NCBI GenBank assembly: GCA_937896105.1
Contig: CALBKR010000019.1
Span: forward strand, 1 to 13,634
Length of the DNA stretch: 13,634 nucleotides
From: an uncultured Bacteroidales bacterium
GTDB taxonomy: Bacteria > Bacteroidota > Bacteroidia > Bacteroidales > Bacteroidaceae
Direction: 5' to 3'
Shown here: positions 1 through 9,497 of the stretch, piece by piece
Numbering within the stretch: the first letter of the stretch is position 1
Layout: each line of letters opens with the position of its first letter
Position numbers and translations under genes: made by a program
The notes under the pieces: model-generated
The model's input: only the letters and a program-made list of their open reading frames with translations
Told to the model about the DNA's origin: nothing
The model's database searches: none

Positions 1-1406
1 TCCGCCTCCGCGACGCTATCTTCAGCCGTCAGCGCTATTGGGGTGAACCGTTCCCCATCTATTACAAGAACGGAGTTCCTTACCCGATACCCGAAGAGTG
101 CTTGCCGCTTGAGCTTCCCGAGGTTGAGAAATTCCTCCCCACAGAGAGTGGCGAGCCACCATTGGGTCACGCCAAGATGTGGGCTTGGGACACTGTAAAC
201 AACTGCATAACAGGCAAGGAGAAGATAGACAACATTACAGTGTTCCCGCTCGAACTAAACACAATGCCAGGATTTGCAGGTTCAAGCGCATATTACCTGC
301 GCTATATGGACCCGAGGAACGGAAAAGCACTCGTTTCGGAAGAGGCCAACGGCTATTGGCAGAATGTTGATATGTATGTAGGCGGAAAAGAGCACGCTAC
401 CGGACACCTAATATACTCTCGCTTCTGGAATATGTTCCTGTTCGACACAGGCTACAGTGTGAAGGAAGAGCCGTTCCAGAAACTCATCAACCAGGGTATG
501 ATACAGGGACGAAGCAATTTCGTATACCGCATAAAGGACACAAATACATTCGTATCGCTGAACCTTGCGAAGCAGTATGATGTGACACCCCTCCACGTAG
601 ATGTGAATATTGTGACTAATGATATTCTCGATACAGAGGCTTTCAAAGCGTGGCGTCCAGAATTCGCAACTGCCGAATTTATTCTTGAAGATGAAAAATA
701 TATCTGTGGCTGGGCTATTGAAAAAATGAGTAAAACGATGTTCAACGTAGTAAACCCGGATATCATTGTCGATAAATATGGTGCCGATACATTGCGTATG
801 TATGAGATGTTCCTTGGCCCCATCGAGCAGTCGAAACCTTGGGATACCAATGGTATCGATGGCTGCCACCGTTTCCTGCGCAAGCTGTGGGGTATGTTCT
901 TCGACAAGAACGATAACCTTATTGTCACCGATGATGAACCTACAAAAGAGGAGCTGAAATCGCTCCACAAGCTTATAAAGAAGACATCGGAGGATATACC
1001 GGCATTCTCGTACAACACAACAGTGAGCGCGTTTATGATATGCGTAAACGAACTCACATCACTCAAGTGCAACAAACGTGCAATACTGGAGAAAATAATA
1101 ATTGTGCTGTCACCTTTCGCACCGCATATATGCGAGGAACTGTGGGAGAAGCTCGGACATACAACAACCGTGTGCGATGCCGAGTGGCCACAATTCAACA
1201 GCGAATACCTGAAGGAGGATGTCATAAAATACACTATCTCATTCAATGGAAAGGCACGTTTCACACTCGATTTTGCCCCCGATGCGACAAATGCCGACAT
1301 TGAGGCTGCTGTGCTGGCCGACGAGAACAGCAAGAAATATATCGACGGAAAGCCGATAAAGAAGGTAATCATTGTACCGAAGAAGATTGTTAATGTTGTA
1401 ATCTGA
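1..1406 (+). CDS. leuS: Leucyl-tRNA synthetase, C-terminal half (partial at window start)
   Basis: Leucine-tRNA ligase joins leucine to tRNA-Leu in the cytoplasm. The 5' end lies outside the window; the first complete codon is at position 3, leaving 467 residues. The visible part opens with the class I motif [12 protein letters not shown] that follows the editing (CP1) domain. It continues with [18 protein letters not shown] and the signature loop at 723-737, which reads KMSKT rather than the usual KMSKS. Next come [21 protein letters not shown] and the WDTNGIDG stretch, then the helical anticodon-binding domain ([16 protein letters not shown]) and a short C-terminal domain ending in [10 protein letters not shown]. 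Family membership is certain from these motifs. The editing domain cannot be judged here. The next gene starts 10 bases downstream on the same strand, so co-transcription is likely. Confidence 0.97.
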   Translation, partial: RLRDAIFSRQRYWGEPFPIYYKNGVPYPIPEECLPLELPEVEKFLPTESGEPPLGHAKMWAWDTVNNCITGKEKIDNITVFPLELNTMPGFAGSSAYYLRYMDPRNGKALVSEEANGYWQNVDMYVGGKEHATGHLIYSRFWNMFLFDTGYSVKEEPFQKLINQGMIQGRSNFVYRIKDTNTFVSLNLAKQYDVTPLHVDVNIVTNDILDTEAFKAWRPEFATAEFILEDEKYICGWAIEKMSKTMFNVVNPDIIVDKYGADTLRMYEMFLGPIEQSKPWDTNGIDGCHRFLRKLWGMFFDKNDNLIVTDDEPTKEELKSLHKLIKKTSEDIPAFSYNTTVSAFMICVNELTSLKCNKRAILEKIIIVLSPFAPHICEELWEKLGHTTTVCDAEWPQFNSEYLKEDVIKYTISFNGKARFTLDFAPDATNADIEAAVLADENSKKYIDGKPIKKVIIVPKKIVNVVI

Positions 1407-1416
1407 TTGTAATACT

Positions 1417-2418
1417 ATGGGCAGACATTTTTTCCCCAGACCGACCGTGATGAGTGAGTTGAAGAACTACATCATGATAACCATTGGTCTTACGCTTTAT
1501 GCCTCCACCTGGAAGTTCTTTATGGAACCGAACGAATTTGTGACAGGCGGTATAACCGGTGTCGGCGGTATCGTTTACTATGCTACCGGTGTGCCTATGC
1601 AATATACCTACTTTGCCATAAACATCGTGCTTATAATAATAGCTATACAGCAATTGGGATGGAAGTTCTGCATAAAGACCATTTACGCTATTCTTGTAAT
1701 GACATTGATGCTTGAACTTTTTGATTACTGTTTCAAGACCTTGGACTGGCAGACGGCTGTTGATATTCTTGGAAAGGAAAAACAGCTGGAAAGTTGTATT
1801 GTGGGTTCTATATTCATTGGAATGGGCATTGCATTCTGCTTCCTTGCCAACGGAAGCACCGGTGGAGTGGACATAATAGCGGCTATTGTAAACAAGTATA
1901 AGGATATAAGTTTCGGGCGTGCAATGCTTTATGTCGATGCCTGCATCATCATAAGCAGTTATTTCTTCATACCTGTTAAAGAAACCGGAATACTACAGAA
2001 TGGCATAACGCCCGAGAACCTGCAGCTACAGAAGGTTTTCTATGGTTTCATAAACCTTGTGATTGTAAACGTGTCGCTCGATTATATGATTAACAGCAAC
2101 CGCCAGGCTGTACAGTTCTTCATATTCACTAACAAATATGACGAGGTTGCATATTACATTACACGCTACCTTAAACGAGGTGTCACTCTGCTCGATTCCG
2201 TAGGTTACTATTCGGGCAAGGACGGAAAGGTTGTTACCACAATTGCCCGGGCAAACCAGTCGAACCAACTGTTGAGTGCCATTAAGCAGATTGACCCCAA
2301 TGCACTTATTTCACAGTCAAAGGTAATGGCTGTATATGGTCTTGGTTTTGACAAGATAAAGGCAAAGTCTAAAAAAGTCAAGAACGAACACATCAACGAT
2401 TCTGAAAAAAAGAAATGA
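1417..2418 (+). CDS. YitT family membrane protein (DUF161 plus DUF2179)
   Basis: A 333-residue inner-membrane protein of the YitT family, whose function is not established. About six hydrophobic segments are visible, at roughly residues 19-36, 62-80, 86-106, 125-145, 168-187 and 206-222. They include the family-type glycine-rich loops [18 protein letters not shown] (about 41-58) and [13 protein letters not shown] (about 145-157). A soluble C-terminal domain of DUF2179 type follows (about 228-310, with [14 protein letters not shown] and [13 protein letters not shown]), then a lysine-rich tail. The start at 1417 gives a short basic N-terminus before the first membrane helix; an ATG at 1450 is a possible alternative. 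It begins 10 bases after leuS, and its stop codon overlaps the rdgB start by 4 bases, which suggests translational coupling. The substrate, if it transports anything, cannot be read from the sequence. Confidence 0.93.
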   Translation: MGRHFFPRPTVMSELKNYIMITIGLTLYASTWKFFMEPNEFVTGGITGVGGIVYYATGVPMQYTYFAINIVLIIIAIQQLGWKFCIKTIYAILVMTLMLELFDYCFKTLDWQTAVDILGKEKQLESCIVGSIFIGMGIAFCFLANGSTGGVDIIAAIVNKYKDISFGRAMLYVDACIIISSYFFIPVKETGILQNGITPENLQLQKVFYGFINLVIVNVSLDYMINSNRQAVQFFIFTNKYDEVAYYITRYLKRGVTLLDSVGYYSGKDGKVVTTIARANQSNQLLSAIKQIDPNALISQSKVMAVYGLGFDKIKAKSKKVKNEHINDSEKKK

Positions 2419-2996
2419 AACTTGTATTTGCTACAAACAACAGACATAAACTGCAGGAGGTAAGGGATATTGTCGGTGATAGGGTAGAGGTGCTCTCTTT
2501 GAACGACATTGACTGCCACGATGATATTCCTGAGACAGCCGATACATTGGAAGGCAATGCACTCATAAAGGCAAGGTTTGTATATGAAAAATATGGACTC
2601 GACTGCTTTGCCGACGATACAGGGCTTGAAGTTGAGGCTCTCGACGGCGCTCCAGGAGTATATTCGGCACGTTATGCAGGCGAAGAGTGCGATTCAGAGG
2701 CTAATATGAAGAAGCTTTTGCACAATTTAACAGGGAAAAACAACCGCAACGCACAATTTCGCACAGTAATCGCGTTAATAATAGAGGGGGAGGAGCAGCT
2801 CTTCAACGGTATTGTGAAAGGTACCATTTCGTGCAGCAAGATGGGAAATTCAGGGTTCGGATACGACCCGATATTCATACCCGAGGGACACTCCGAGAGT
2901 TTTGCACAGATGAGCAGCGGAATGAAAAACAGCATCAGCCACCGCTACCGTGCTACCCTGCAGTTAAGTGATTACCTAAAAGAAAAATATGATTAA
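2415..2996 (+). CDS. rdgB: RdgB/HAM1 family non-canonical purine NTP pyrophosphatase
   Basis: This enzyme hydrolyses dITP, XTP and ITP to the monophosphate and pyrophosphate, keeping deaminated purines out of DNA and RNA. It is cytoplasmic and normally a homodimer needing Mg2+. At 193 residues it has the usual family length. The phosphate-binding motif FATNNRHK lies at residues 5-12, the metal and catalytic motif [12 protein letters not shown] at 66-77 (D68 and D69), and then [13 protein letters not shown]. The base-recognition segment GFGYDPIF is at 147-154 and the C-terminal SHR at 175-177. No key residue appears to be missing. The ATG overlaps the stop codon of the upstream membrane-protein gene by 4 bases, and the downstream secreted-protein gene starts inside its last codons, so the three are very likely one transcript. 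Confidence 0.96.
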   Translation: MKLVFATNNRHKLQEVRDIVGDRVEVLSLNDIDCHDDIPETADTLEGNALIKARFVYEKYGLDCFADDTGLEVEALDGAPGVYSARYAGEECDSEANMKKLLHNLTGKNNRNAQFRTVIALIIEGEEQLFNGIVKGTISCSKMGNSGFGYDPIFIPEGHSESFAQMSSGMKNSISHRYRATLQLSDYLKEKYD

Positions 2997-5292
2997 GAAG
3001 ATACAGGCACTGCTTGCTATACTGCTGTTACTCACAACAAAAGCAACAGCATCGGCCGACGAGTGGACACTCTACCCATCGTACCACAATGCTACATACT
3101 GCGAGGTGGCAGGCGATAGGGTATATGTACTTGCATCGGGAGCACTATACTCATACGACACAAGTGACAACGAGGTGAGAGTATATGACAAGATAACGAC
3201 TCTCAGCGATATCGATATAACCCATATAAGATACTCCGGGTTAATCGATGGTCTCATAATAATATACAGCAATGCCAATATCGACATACTCTATGACGAT
3301 GAATCACTGTACAACATATCCGATTTCAAGAACAAGATATTGCCTGGAAAGACAATAAACAACATCGATATACAGGGTAGCACAGCCTACCTGTCGACCG
3401 AATTCGGAATTGTAGTGCTTGACCTTGAGAATCTTGAGTTCAGCAACACATATAACCTTGGATTGAACACATACAGCACCTGTCTTTTCAACAATGCATT
3501 ATATGCCGGTACAAGCTCGGGAGTATACCGTTGCAACATAACGGACAATATGCTCGACAAGAACAATTGGAAACAGCTTAACAACAATTCGACCGAAGGG
3601 CTATGCACACTCGGCGGCAGGCTATACTGCCTTAACAAAGCTACAGGTATCAATACATTAGACCCTAATGACGGTCAACTGAAAACAATTGTAAAAAGCA
3701 GCAGTTTTCACGGGATATACAGTAACGGTAATGAAATTATTGCACCAGGGAAAAGCAAGACAACAATAATAGACAGCAATAATAAAATATTTACATATAA
3801 TACCGGAAATAATCTCCACACTGCAAAGAAAGGTGAAAGATATTGGGACTGCAAAGGGTATGACGGAGTTGTTGAATACAAGATAACAGACAACAAAGTA
3901 GATGTTACAGCCAACTATCCTCACCCCGACAGTCCAAAGAGGAACTATTGCGAATATATGAAGACTACCGGTGACGGCAGGCTGCTTGTCGCCGGAGGCA
4001 ACATCAACTATTTCGATAATACATTCTACGATGGAACAATAATGCAGTTCGACTGCAACAAACAGGAGTGGTTTATATTCCCCGAAGATACAATCAGAAC
4101 TGTAACAGGACTGAAATATCTTAATATATGTTCGGTAGATGAGGACCCCACCGAGCCCGGACATTTCTTCGCAAGCTCATTCGGATATGGAATCTATGAG
4201 TTCCGTGACGGAAAATTCATTAACCACTACAACCATCTTAACAGCCCGTTGGAAAGTCCTGTAGCAAACCCCGCTGCAGCAAGCCGATATATCCGTGTAC
4301 CAAGTGTGCAGTTCGACAATGAAGGCAACCTGTGGTGTGTAAACAGCGATGTGAAAGGTATTGTAAAGGTATTGATGAAGGACGGCAGTTGGCAACAACT
4401 CGAATATAAGGATATCGAGTATATGGCAACTATGTCGGAGCTATATTTAGACTCACGCGGATGGCTGTGGGTTGTAGCCTTACAGGGAGACCCGGGATTG
4501 TTCTGCGCAAAGACCAACGGCACATTTTTTGATACAAGCGATGATATTACCAGAAAATGGACACATAAGTTCACTAACCAGGACGGAATAAGCTACGATA
4601 TATACCAGCTTTATGACATTGCCGAAGACAGGGACGGGCAGATTTGGGTAGGAACGAACATTGGAGTATTTGTAATAGACAACCCGGAAAAGTTCTTCAA
4701 CGATGGTATTTTCAGGCAGATAAAGATAGCACGCAATGATGGCACAGGACTAGCCGACTATTTTATGAGCGGTGTCTACATAAAGGATATTGAGGTCGAC
4801 GGAGCCAACCGTAAATGGATAGGTACAAACAATAATGGAATATACCTTGTCAGTGCAGACGGGCAGGAGACTATTCACCATTTCACAACCGAGAACTCAC
4901 CGTTGCCATCGGACTGCATAGAGAGCATTGCAATAAACCACACAACAGGCGAAGTGTTCATTGGAACTGACAAGGGAATAGCAAGCTACAAAGGAAATGC
5001 TACAACACCGGCAGAAAGCCTGGAGAAGGATAATATACACGCCTATCCTAACCCTGTGAGAGCCGATTACAACGGAAATATATCAATCGTCGGGCTCACA
5101 TTCGACAGCAATGTAAAAATCGTCGATGCGGCCGGTTATTTAATCAATGAAGGCCAATCAAACGGCGGACAATACAGCTGGAACGGTCGCAACATTCGCG
5201 GCGAGAAGGTTGCAAGCGGTGTCTACCACGTGCTTGTATACGACAGCGAAGGCAATGAAGCTGCAGCGACAAAGATACTTATTACAAGATAG
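2989..5292 (+). CDS. porZ: PorZ-like secreted beta-propeller protein with type IX secretion C-terminal domain
   Basis: A 767-residue exported protein best matching PorZ. In Porphyromonas gingivalis, PorZ sits on the outer-membrane surface with PorU, PorV and PorQ and supplies anionic LPS for attachment to type IX cargo. What is visible: a signal peptide ([17 protein letters not shown], cleavage probably after ASA at residue 23), then [13 protein letters not shown], which resembles the opening of PorZ. Two runs of beta-propeller blades follow, the second with repeated blades such as [22 protein letters not shown] and [16 protein letters not shown]. The last 80 or so residues form a Por-sorting-like domain: YPNPV near residue 685, then [29 protein letters not shown] and a terminal KILITR. 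The length is close to the roughly 780 residues I recall for P. gingivalis PorZ. It overlaps rdgB by 8 bases and ends the operon. A generic two-component-regulator-propeller protein is the alternative, but there is no kinase part. Confidence 0.8.
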   Translation: MIKKIQALLAILLLLTTKATASADEWTLYPSYHNATYCEVAGDRVYVLASGALYSYDTSDNEVRVYDKITTLSDIDITHIRYSGLIDGLIIIYSNANIDILYDDESLYNISDFKNKILPGKTINNIDIQGSTAYLSTEFGIVVLDLENLEFSNTYNLGLNTYSTCLFNNALYAGTSSGVYRCNITDNMLDKNNWKQLNNNSTEGLCTLGGRLYCLNKATGINTLDPNDGQLKTIVKSSSFHGIYSNGNEIIAPGKSKTTIIDSNNKIFTYNTGNNLHTAKKGERYWDCKGYDGVVEYKITDNKVDVTANYPHPDSPKRNYCEYMKTTGDGRLLVAGGNINYFDNTFYDGTIMQFDCNKQEWFIFPEDTIRTVTGLKYLNICSVDEDPTEPGHFFASSFGYGIYEFRDGKFINHYNHLNSPLESPVANPAAASRYIRVPSVQFDNEGNLWCVNSDVKGIVKVLMKDGSWQQLEYKDIEYMATMSELYLDSRGWLWVVALQGDPGLFCAKTNGTFFDTSDDITRKWTHKFTNQDGISYDIYQLYDIAEDRDGQIWVGTNIGVFVIDNPEKFFNDGIFRQIKIARNDGTGLADYFMSGVYIKDIEVDGANRKWIGTNNNGIYLVSADGQETIHHFTTENSPLPSDCIESIAINHTTGEVFIGTDKGIASYKGNATTPAESLEKDNIHAYPNPVRADYNGNISIVGLTFDSNVKIVDAAGYLINEGQSNGGQYSWNGRNIRGEKVASGVYHVLVYDSEGNEAAATKILITR

Positions 5293-5319
5293 AGATATTA
5301 TAGAATGAAAACCGTCATA

Positions 5320-5360
5320 AACAAAAACACTCTCCAAAATTTTTGGAGAGTGTTTTTGTT
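5320..5360. terminator. Bidirectional intrinsic terminator between convergent genes
   Basis: Bases 5320-5339 and 5341-5360 are exact reverse complements over 20 bp around a single central T. The core is ACTCTCC/GGAGAGT, flanked by A-rich and T-rich arms, so each strand yields a GC-containing stem followed by a U-run. It lies 27 bases past the porZ-like stop and touches the stop codon of the convergent metallophosphoesterase gene (5360-5362), so it probably serves both transcripts. Confidence 0.9.
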
Positions 5361-6535
5361 TATTCACACTTTAGCTCAATAACCGTTATCTCCGGCCGGG
5401 CACCGACGCGGGCAAGGTAACCGACGCAACCTATTCCATCATTTATGTAAAGCTTCCCTTTTTCGCGACTGTAAAGTCCTGTCCACTCGTCGTACATAAG
5501 TGCTGCTGGTGATAACCCGGCTATCTTAATCTGCATTGAGTGTATATGCCCCGAAAGGGTGAGGTCGCTGTAACCGCCATCACACAGCGAATGCCACAAC
5601 TGCGGCAAGTGTGATATCGTGATGTTGAAAACAGAATCGGGTACATTGTTATATATCGAGTTTAAATTGACACCATTCACTGCATCCATCGAATGTTTGT
5701 ACTCGAGAAGATTTTCACCATAGTCGATACCGGTTATAGCTATGGAATCGTTACCGCGGCAGATATACTCGGTACTGTCGCGAAGAACCACCCAACCGGC
5801 ACTTTCCATCTTTGCTACAAGATTGGTTATATTAGCCTCTCTTTTCCCTTTATTTGAGTTTTTTATATACGCGCCGGTGTCGTGATTACCAAGAACCGCA
5901 TAAACGCCGTCACGGGCTTTTAAACGCAAAAGTTCATTGAGTACCGATGATGAAAGCTCGGAGTGGTGCACGTTTATTATATCACCGCCAAAGAGTACCG
6001 CATCGGCACCGAGACTGTTGATAATGCCTACTATTTCCGATATATCGTCACTTGGAGTTATCATAGAGCCTGTATGGATATCTGATATGAACACAAGTTT
6101 ATAGCCATCGAATGATGCAGGGAGGTTCTTATAGGCTATCTGCACACGTTTAACCTCGTAATCGGTACGGGTTATGAAAACTGAATATAAAAAGGTGATG
6201 AGAACGATTGATGATACGGCAGCACCTGCCCATATCCATTGTCGCCTTTTTGTCGGCAACCAGAATATATAGAATATAAGCCTTGGAATGGAGAGAAGGA
6301 GATAGGTTGTAAGGAATATCATCGATGTCTTCATCATATAACTGCAGTTCTCCTCATTTATTACAAAGTACATAAAGATTGGAGTCAGCAGTATCATCAG
6401 ATATGATATTGCCACAACTGCTATGAATGAATATTTGACAGCCCTGTGCGGGGGTTGGGCAATAAGCTTGCGATAGGCCTTGTAGTCGAGATATATAACG
6501 GCAAGCGCCAATAGTATAGTTATTATGATAGTCAT
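5360..6535 (-). CDS. Membrane-anchored metallophosphoesterase (YkuE/calcineurin-like)
   Basis: A 391-residue protein with about four N-terminal membrane segments (roughly residues 2-18, 33-55, 70-92 and 102-121) followed by a calcineurin-like phosphoesterase domain. The di-metal ligands are all visible: D152 and H154 in SDIHTG, D185 in GGDIIN, N217 and H218 in GNHD, H309 in SHLP, and H330 and H332 in GHIH. The enzyme should therefore be active. The number of membrane segments puts the catalytic domain on one face of the inner membrane, but the orientation is uncertain. Family members act on phospho-lipid or nucleotide substrates; the substrate here cannot be read. The ATG complement is at 6533-6535. 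It is a single gene: upstream is a 500-base intergenic stretch and downstream the shared terminator. I see no clear promoter match upstream. Confidence 0.93.
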   Translation of the reverse strand: MTIIITILLALAVIYLDYKAYRKLIAQPPHRAVKYSFIAVVAISYLMILLTPIFMYFVINEENCSYMMKTSMIFLTTYLLLSIPRLIFYIFWLPTKRRQWIWAGAAVSSIVLITFLYSVFITRTDYEVKRVQIAYKNLPASFDGYKLVFISDIHTGSMITPSDDISEIVGIINSLGADAVLFGGDIINVHHSELSSSVLNELLRLKARDGVYAVLGNHDTGAYIKNSNKGKREANITNLVAKMESAGWVVLRDSTEYICRGNDSIAITGIDYGENLLEYKHSMDAVNGVNLNSIYNNVPDSVFNITISHLPQLWHSLCDGGYSDLTLSGHIHSMQIKIAGLSPAALMYDEWTGLYSREKGKLYINDGIGCVGYLARVGARPEITVIELKCE

Positions 6536-6743
6536 ATTATTATATATATTATCGTTTATTCACCTTTTCAACCGTTTTTATATTATATATCTCCTTTTTT
6601 AAAAAATAAAAATAGATAAAAACAACAATAAAGCCTGTTAATAGTGTAGAGAAAAAAATGCTGTAAAATTTGTTTTTGGAGTTATTAGTTTTAGGTTAAA
6701 ATATATTCACAAATTCTTAACAACTGAAAATATTGTCTTTCAA

Positions 6744-6767
6744 ATGTTTATAGTATGTTATAAACAT
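6744..6767. repeat. 9-bp perfect inverted repeat, possible operator or hairpin
   Basis: ATGTTTATA at 6744-6752 and its exact complement TATAAACAT at 6759-6767 flank a 6-base spacer. The arms are almost purely A/T, so chance is a real possibility in this AT-rich gap. It lies about 210 bases upstream of the metallophosphoesterase start. Confidence 0.35.
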
Positions 6768-6987
6768 ATCTAAACACTCTTTTTTCTTTTGACGAAAATT
6801 ATATTTTTATTGTTTAAATGTGTTGATATCTTGCTTGAAAAATAATGCTTAAAAAGTGGCGAAATAATTTGGTCTTTAAATAACATCGACGGCTTATTTT
6901 TTTGTCCCGAAAAACAAAATTGGAATACCACTTTTTTTAATGAACTTTTCAATTTGTTTTCAACAGTATATCAACAGCTGTATGTTT

Positions 6988-7026
6988 ATTATAAAAGGGT
7001 GTACTTGCCGCACACCCTTTTATAAT
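6988..7026 (-). terminator. Intrinsic terminator of the aminotransferase operon
   Basis: Bases 6988-7002 and 7012-7026 form a perfect 15-bp stem around a 9-base loop. The GGGTGT/ACACCC core, read on the minus strand, is followed by TTTTATAAT. It begins 11 bases past the stop codon of the aminotransferase gene, where the lptF-like/ribBA/aminotransferase transcript should end. Confidence 0.88.
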
Positions 7027-7036
7027 TGATAAAAAA

Positions 7037-8230
7037 TTACGCCAACTTGGCAAGCGCTTCCTTTATGCGGCGTATAGCCTCGATGATATTCTCGTCACTT
7101 GTGGCATAACTCATTCTAAAGCATTCAGGTGCACCGAACGATGTACCGCCAACAGCAGCAACGTGTGCCTCGGTCAACAGGTACATTGCAAGGTCGTCGC
7201 TATTGTTTATGACTGTACCATTATAGCTCTTTCCATAGAATGAACTGCATTTTGGGAAGAGATAAAATGCACCTTCGGGAACATTTACCTCAAGACCTGG
7301 AATCTCCTTGGCAAGCTTTACAATGAGGTCACGACGACGCTGGAATGCCTTGCGCATCTCCTCTACAGGTTCCTGTGAGCCTGTATATGCCTCGAGTGAT
7401 GCCATCTGTGATACTGAGCATGGTCCGCTGGTATACTGTCCTTGCAGTTTGTTGCAGCCCTTTACAATCCACTCGGCTGCAGCAAGGTAACCTATGCGCC
7501 AACCGGTCATTGCGTATGCCTTTGATACACCGTTGATAATTACTACACGCTCTCTTATCTCAGGGAACTGTGCTATGCTTTCGTGCTTTCCTACATAGCT
7601 GATGTGCTCATATATCTCATCTGCTACTACAAATACACCAGGATGCTTTGCAAGTACATCGGCAAGTCCTTTAAGCTCCTCTTTAGTGTATACCGAGCCG
7701 GTTGGGTTAGAGGGTGAGCAAAGAATAAGCATCTTAGTCTTTGGTGTAATTGCCTGCTCGAGTTGTTCGGCTGTAATCTTGAAGTTCTGCTCAATGCCTG
7801 CACTTACAATTACAGGTGTACCGTCGGCAAGCTTTACCATATCGGGGTAGCTTACCCAGTATGGTGCCGGAACTATAACCTCATCGCCAGGGTTAACAAG
7901 TGCCATAATAGCATTGCAGACAGCCTGCTTTGCACCATTTGAAACAGAAATCTGTGCCTCGGTAAAGTCGAGTCCGTTCTCATTCTTCAGCTTGGCTACA
8001 ATAGCCTTTCGCAAAGTGGGGTAGCCCGGTACAGGTGAGTAGCGCGACCAGTTGTCGTCGATAGCCTGTTTTGCTACTGCCTTTATGGCATCGGGGGTAT
8101 TGAAGTCGGGCTCGCCGACACTCATATTAATAACATCTACACCCTGTGATTTAAGTTCCTGGCTCTTCTGTGACATTGCCAGTGTTGCCGATGGTGCCAA
8201 TCGGTTTACGCGGTCTGATAATTGGTTCAT
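7037..8230 (-). CDS. aspC: Class I/II pyridoxal-phosphate aminotransferase (aspartate aminotransferase type)
   Basis: A 397-residue fold-type I aminotransferase, most like bacterial aspartate aminotransferases of subgroup 1b, which move the amino group between aspartate and 2-oxoglutarate and in some species also act on prephenate. Visible motifs: VINMSVGEPDFNTP near the N-terminus, the PLP-phosphate-contacting SNGAKQAV region (97-104), N175 in SPSNPTG, D204 and Y207 in ADEIYEH, the Schiff-base lysine K237 in SKAYAMTGWRIGY, and the carboxylate-binding R372 in CFRMSYA. All expected catalytic residues are present. It lies 46 bases downstream of ribBA on the same strand, as the last gene before a strong terminator. 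Exact substrate preference is not settled; a broad aspartate/aromatic or prephenate aminotransferase is the alternative. Confidence 0.95.
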   Translation of the reverse strand: MNQLSDRVNRLAPSATLAMSQKSQELKSQGVDVINMSVGEPDFNTPDAIKAVAKQAIDDNWSRYSPVPGYPTLRKAIVAKLKNENGLDFTEAQISVSNGAKQAVCNAIMALVNPGDEVIVPAPYWVSYPDMVKLADGTPVIVSAGIEQNFKITAEQLEQAITPKTKMLILCSPSNPTGSVYTKEELKGLADVLAKHPGVFVVADEIYEHISYVGKHESIAQFPEIRERVVIINGVSKAYAMTGWRIGYLAAAEWIVKGCNKLQGQYTSGPCSVSQMASLEAYTGSQEPVEEMRKAFQRRRDLIVKLAKEIPGLEVNVPEGAFYLFPKCSSFYGKSYNGTVINNSDDLAMYLLTEAHVAAVGGTSFGAPECFRMSYATSDENIIEAIRRIKEALAKLA

Positions 8231-8276
8231 TTTGTTATTATGTTAGTTATATTTTTCAGATTTAACCTTTCCTTTT

Positions 8277-9497
8277 TCACTTCTTTGTTTCGAAATGAAG
8301 CGTGTGTCCCATACGTTCTGCCTTTGTATGCAAGTAGCGTGAATTGTAGCTGTTGGGTTCTATTTCAATTCCTACAATCTCTGTTATCTTAAGTCCGTAA
8401 CTTTCGAGTCCTATTCTCTTTACAGGGTTGTTGGTGATTAAACGCATATTATGCACGCCTATCTTGCGCAGTATCTCTGCTCCGACACCGTAATCTCTCT
8501 CATCGGCCTTGAATCCCAGACACAGGTTTGCATCAACTGTGTCCATTCCCTCTTCCTGTAATTTGTAGGCACGCATCTTGTTCATAAGTCCTATTCCGCG
8601 TCCCTCCTGGTTAAGGTATACTATTACACCCTTTCCTGTCTTTTCAATAAGTTTCATAGCCTCGTGAAGCTGTGAGCCGCAGTCGCAGCGCTGTGAGCCG
8701 AATATGTCACCTGTCATACAGGATGAGTGTACACGTACAAGTATCGGTTCATCCTCTTCCCACTCACCTTTTATAAGTGCAATATGCTCCAGTCCGTTCG
8801 ATTTCTGGCGGAACGGTATGAGTCGGAAATGGCCGTGTTCGGTGGGCATATCAACCTCCTCGCCCTTCTCCACGATTGATTCCTGCTTCAGCCTGAACTC
8901 TATAAGGTCTTTTATAGATATTATCTTAAGATTATGCTTCTTGGCTATCTCAATGAGCTGTGGCATACGTGCCATTGTTCCGTCCTCATTCATTATCTCA
9001 ATGAGCGCGGCAGCAGGGTAGAGGCCTGCTAGGCGTGCAAGGTCGATACTTGCTTCGGTGTGCCCGGCACGGCGCAGCACACCGTTATCCTGAGCATACA
9101 ACGGGTTTATGTGTCCCGGTCGTGCAAATGTACTGGGCTTGCTGTCGGGCGATGCAAGTGCCTTTATTGTAGCAGCACGGTCGTTTGCCGATACTCCTGT
9201 AGAGCATCCCTCAACCTTGTCTATTGTAACGGTGAAGGGTGTTCCAAGCAGGCTGGTATTGGAGCTTACCTGTGGAGTAAGATCGAGCTCCTTGCAACGC
9301 GATAATGTTATCGGTGCACACAATACTCCACGACCGTTCTTGAGCATAAAGTTGACAGCATCGGGGGTAATCTTCTCGGCAGCAATTATAAAATCGCCTT
9401 CGTTTTCCCTGTCTTCGTCATCTACGACTATAAGGAATTTACCCTCTCTGAAATCCTCAAGTGCCTCTTCGATAGTATTTAATTTAAATTTGTCCAT
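8277..9497 (-). CDS. ribBA: Bifunctional RibBA: DHBP synthase / GTP cyclohydrolase II
   Basis: A 406-residue fusion supplying both starting branches of riboflavin synthesis. The N-terminal half (about 5-203) makes 3,4-dihydroxy-2-butanone 4-phosphate from ribulose 5-phosphate and shows [10 protein letters not shown] at 26-35, RPGHINPL at 126-133 and [17 protein letters not shown] at 142-158. The C-terminal half (about 208-400) opens the GTP ring and shows the zinc cysteines C260, C271 and C273 in [20 protein letters not shown], then NQEGRGIGL and [15 protein letters not shown]. Both active sites look intact. The start ATG (complement 9495-9497) lies inside the 3' end of the upstream permease gene, a 14-base overlap, so no leader or FMN riboswitch precedes it. 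Translation is probably coupled to the permease. Confidence 0.97.
   Translation of the reverse strand: MDKFKLNTIEEALEDFREGKFLIVVDDEDRENEGDFIIAAEKITPDAVNFMLKNGRGVLCAPITLSRCKELDLTPQVSSNTSLLGTPFTVTIDKVEGCSTGVSANDRAATIKALASPDSKPSTFARPGHINPLYAQDNGVLRRAGHTEASIDLARLAGLYPAAALIEIMNEDGTMARMPQLIEIAKKHNLKIISIKDLIEFRLKQESIVEKGEEVDMPTEHGHFRLIPFRQKSNGLEHIALIKGEWEEDEPILVRVHSSCMTGDIFGSQRCDCGSQLHEAMKLIEKTGKGVIVYLNQEGRGIGLMNKMRAYKLQEEGMDTVDANLCLGFKADERDYGVGAEILRKIGVHNMRLITNNPVKRIGLESYGLKITEIVGIEIEPNSYNSRYLHTKAERMGHTLHFETKK

Larger units (their letters stand above)
6536..7036. other. AT-rich intergenic region without a convincing gene
   Basis: About 500 bases lie between the metallophosphoesterase start and the aminotransferase stop. 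The stretch is very AT-rich. It holds the aminotransferase terminator at its right end and two further inverted repeats, and presumably the metallophosphoesterase promoter, although no TTG-N20-TAnnTTTG match stands out on the minus strand. The only open frame is 60 codons (6770-6952, minus) with a TTG start, lysine- and phenylalanine-rich as random AT-rich DNA would give. I do not call it a gene. A small RNA cannot be excluded. Confidence 0.6.

Noticed and set aside
452..1372. Long open frame of 306 codons on the minus strand inside leuS
   Set aside because: It lies wholly within a certain gene whose class I synthetase motifs are clear on the plus strand. The translation is serine-rich and shows no domain.
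6770..6952. 60-codon minus-strand frame in the AT-rich gap
   Set aside because: It has a TTG start and a composition expected of AT-rich DNA, with no promoter pattern or recognisable domain.
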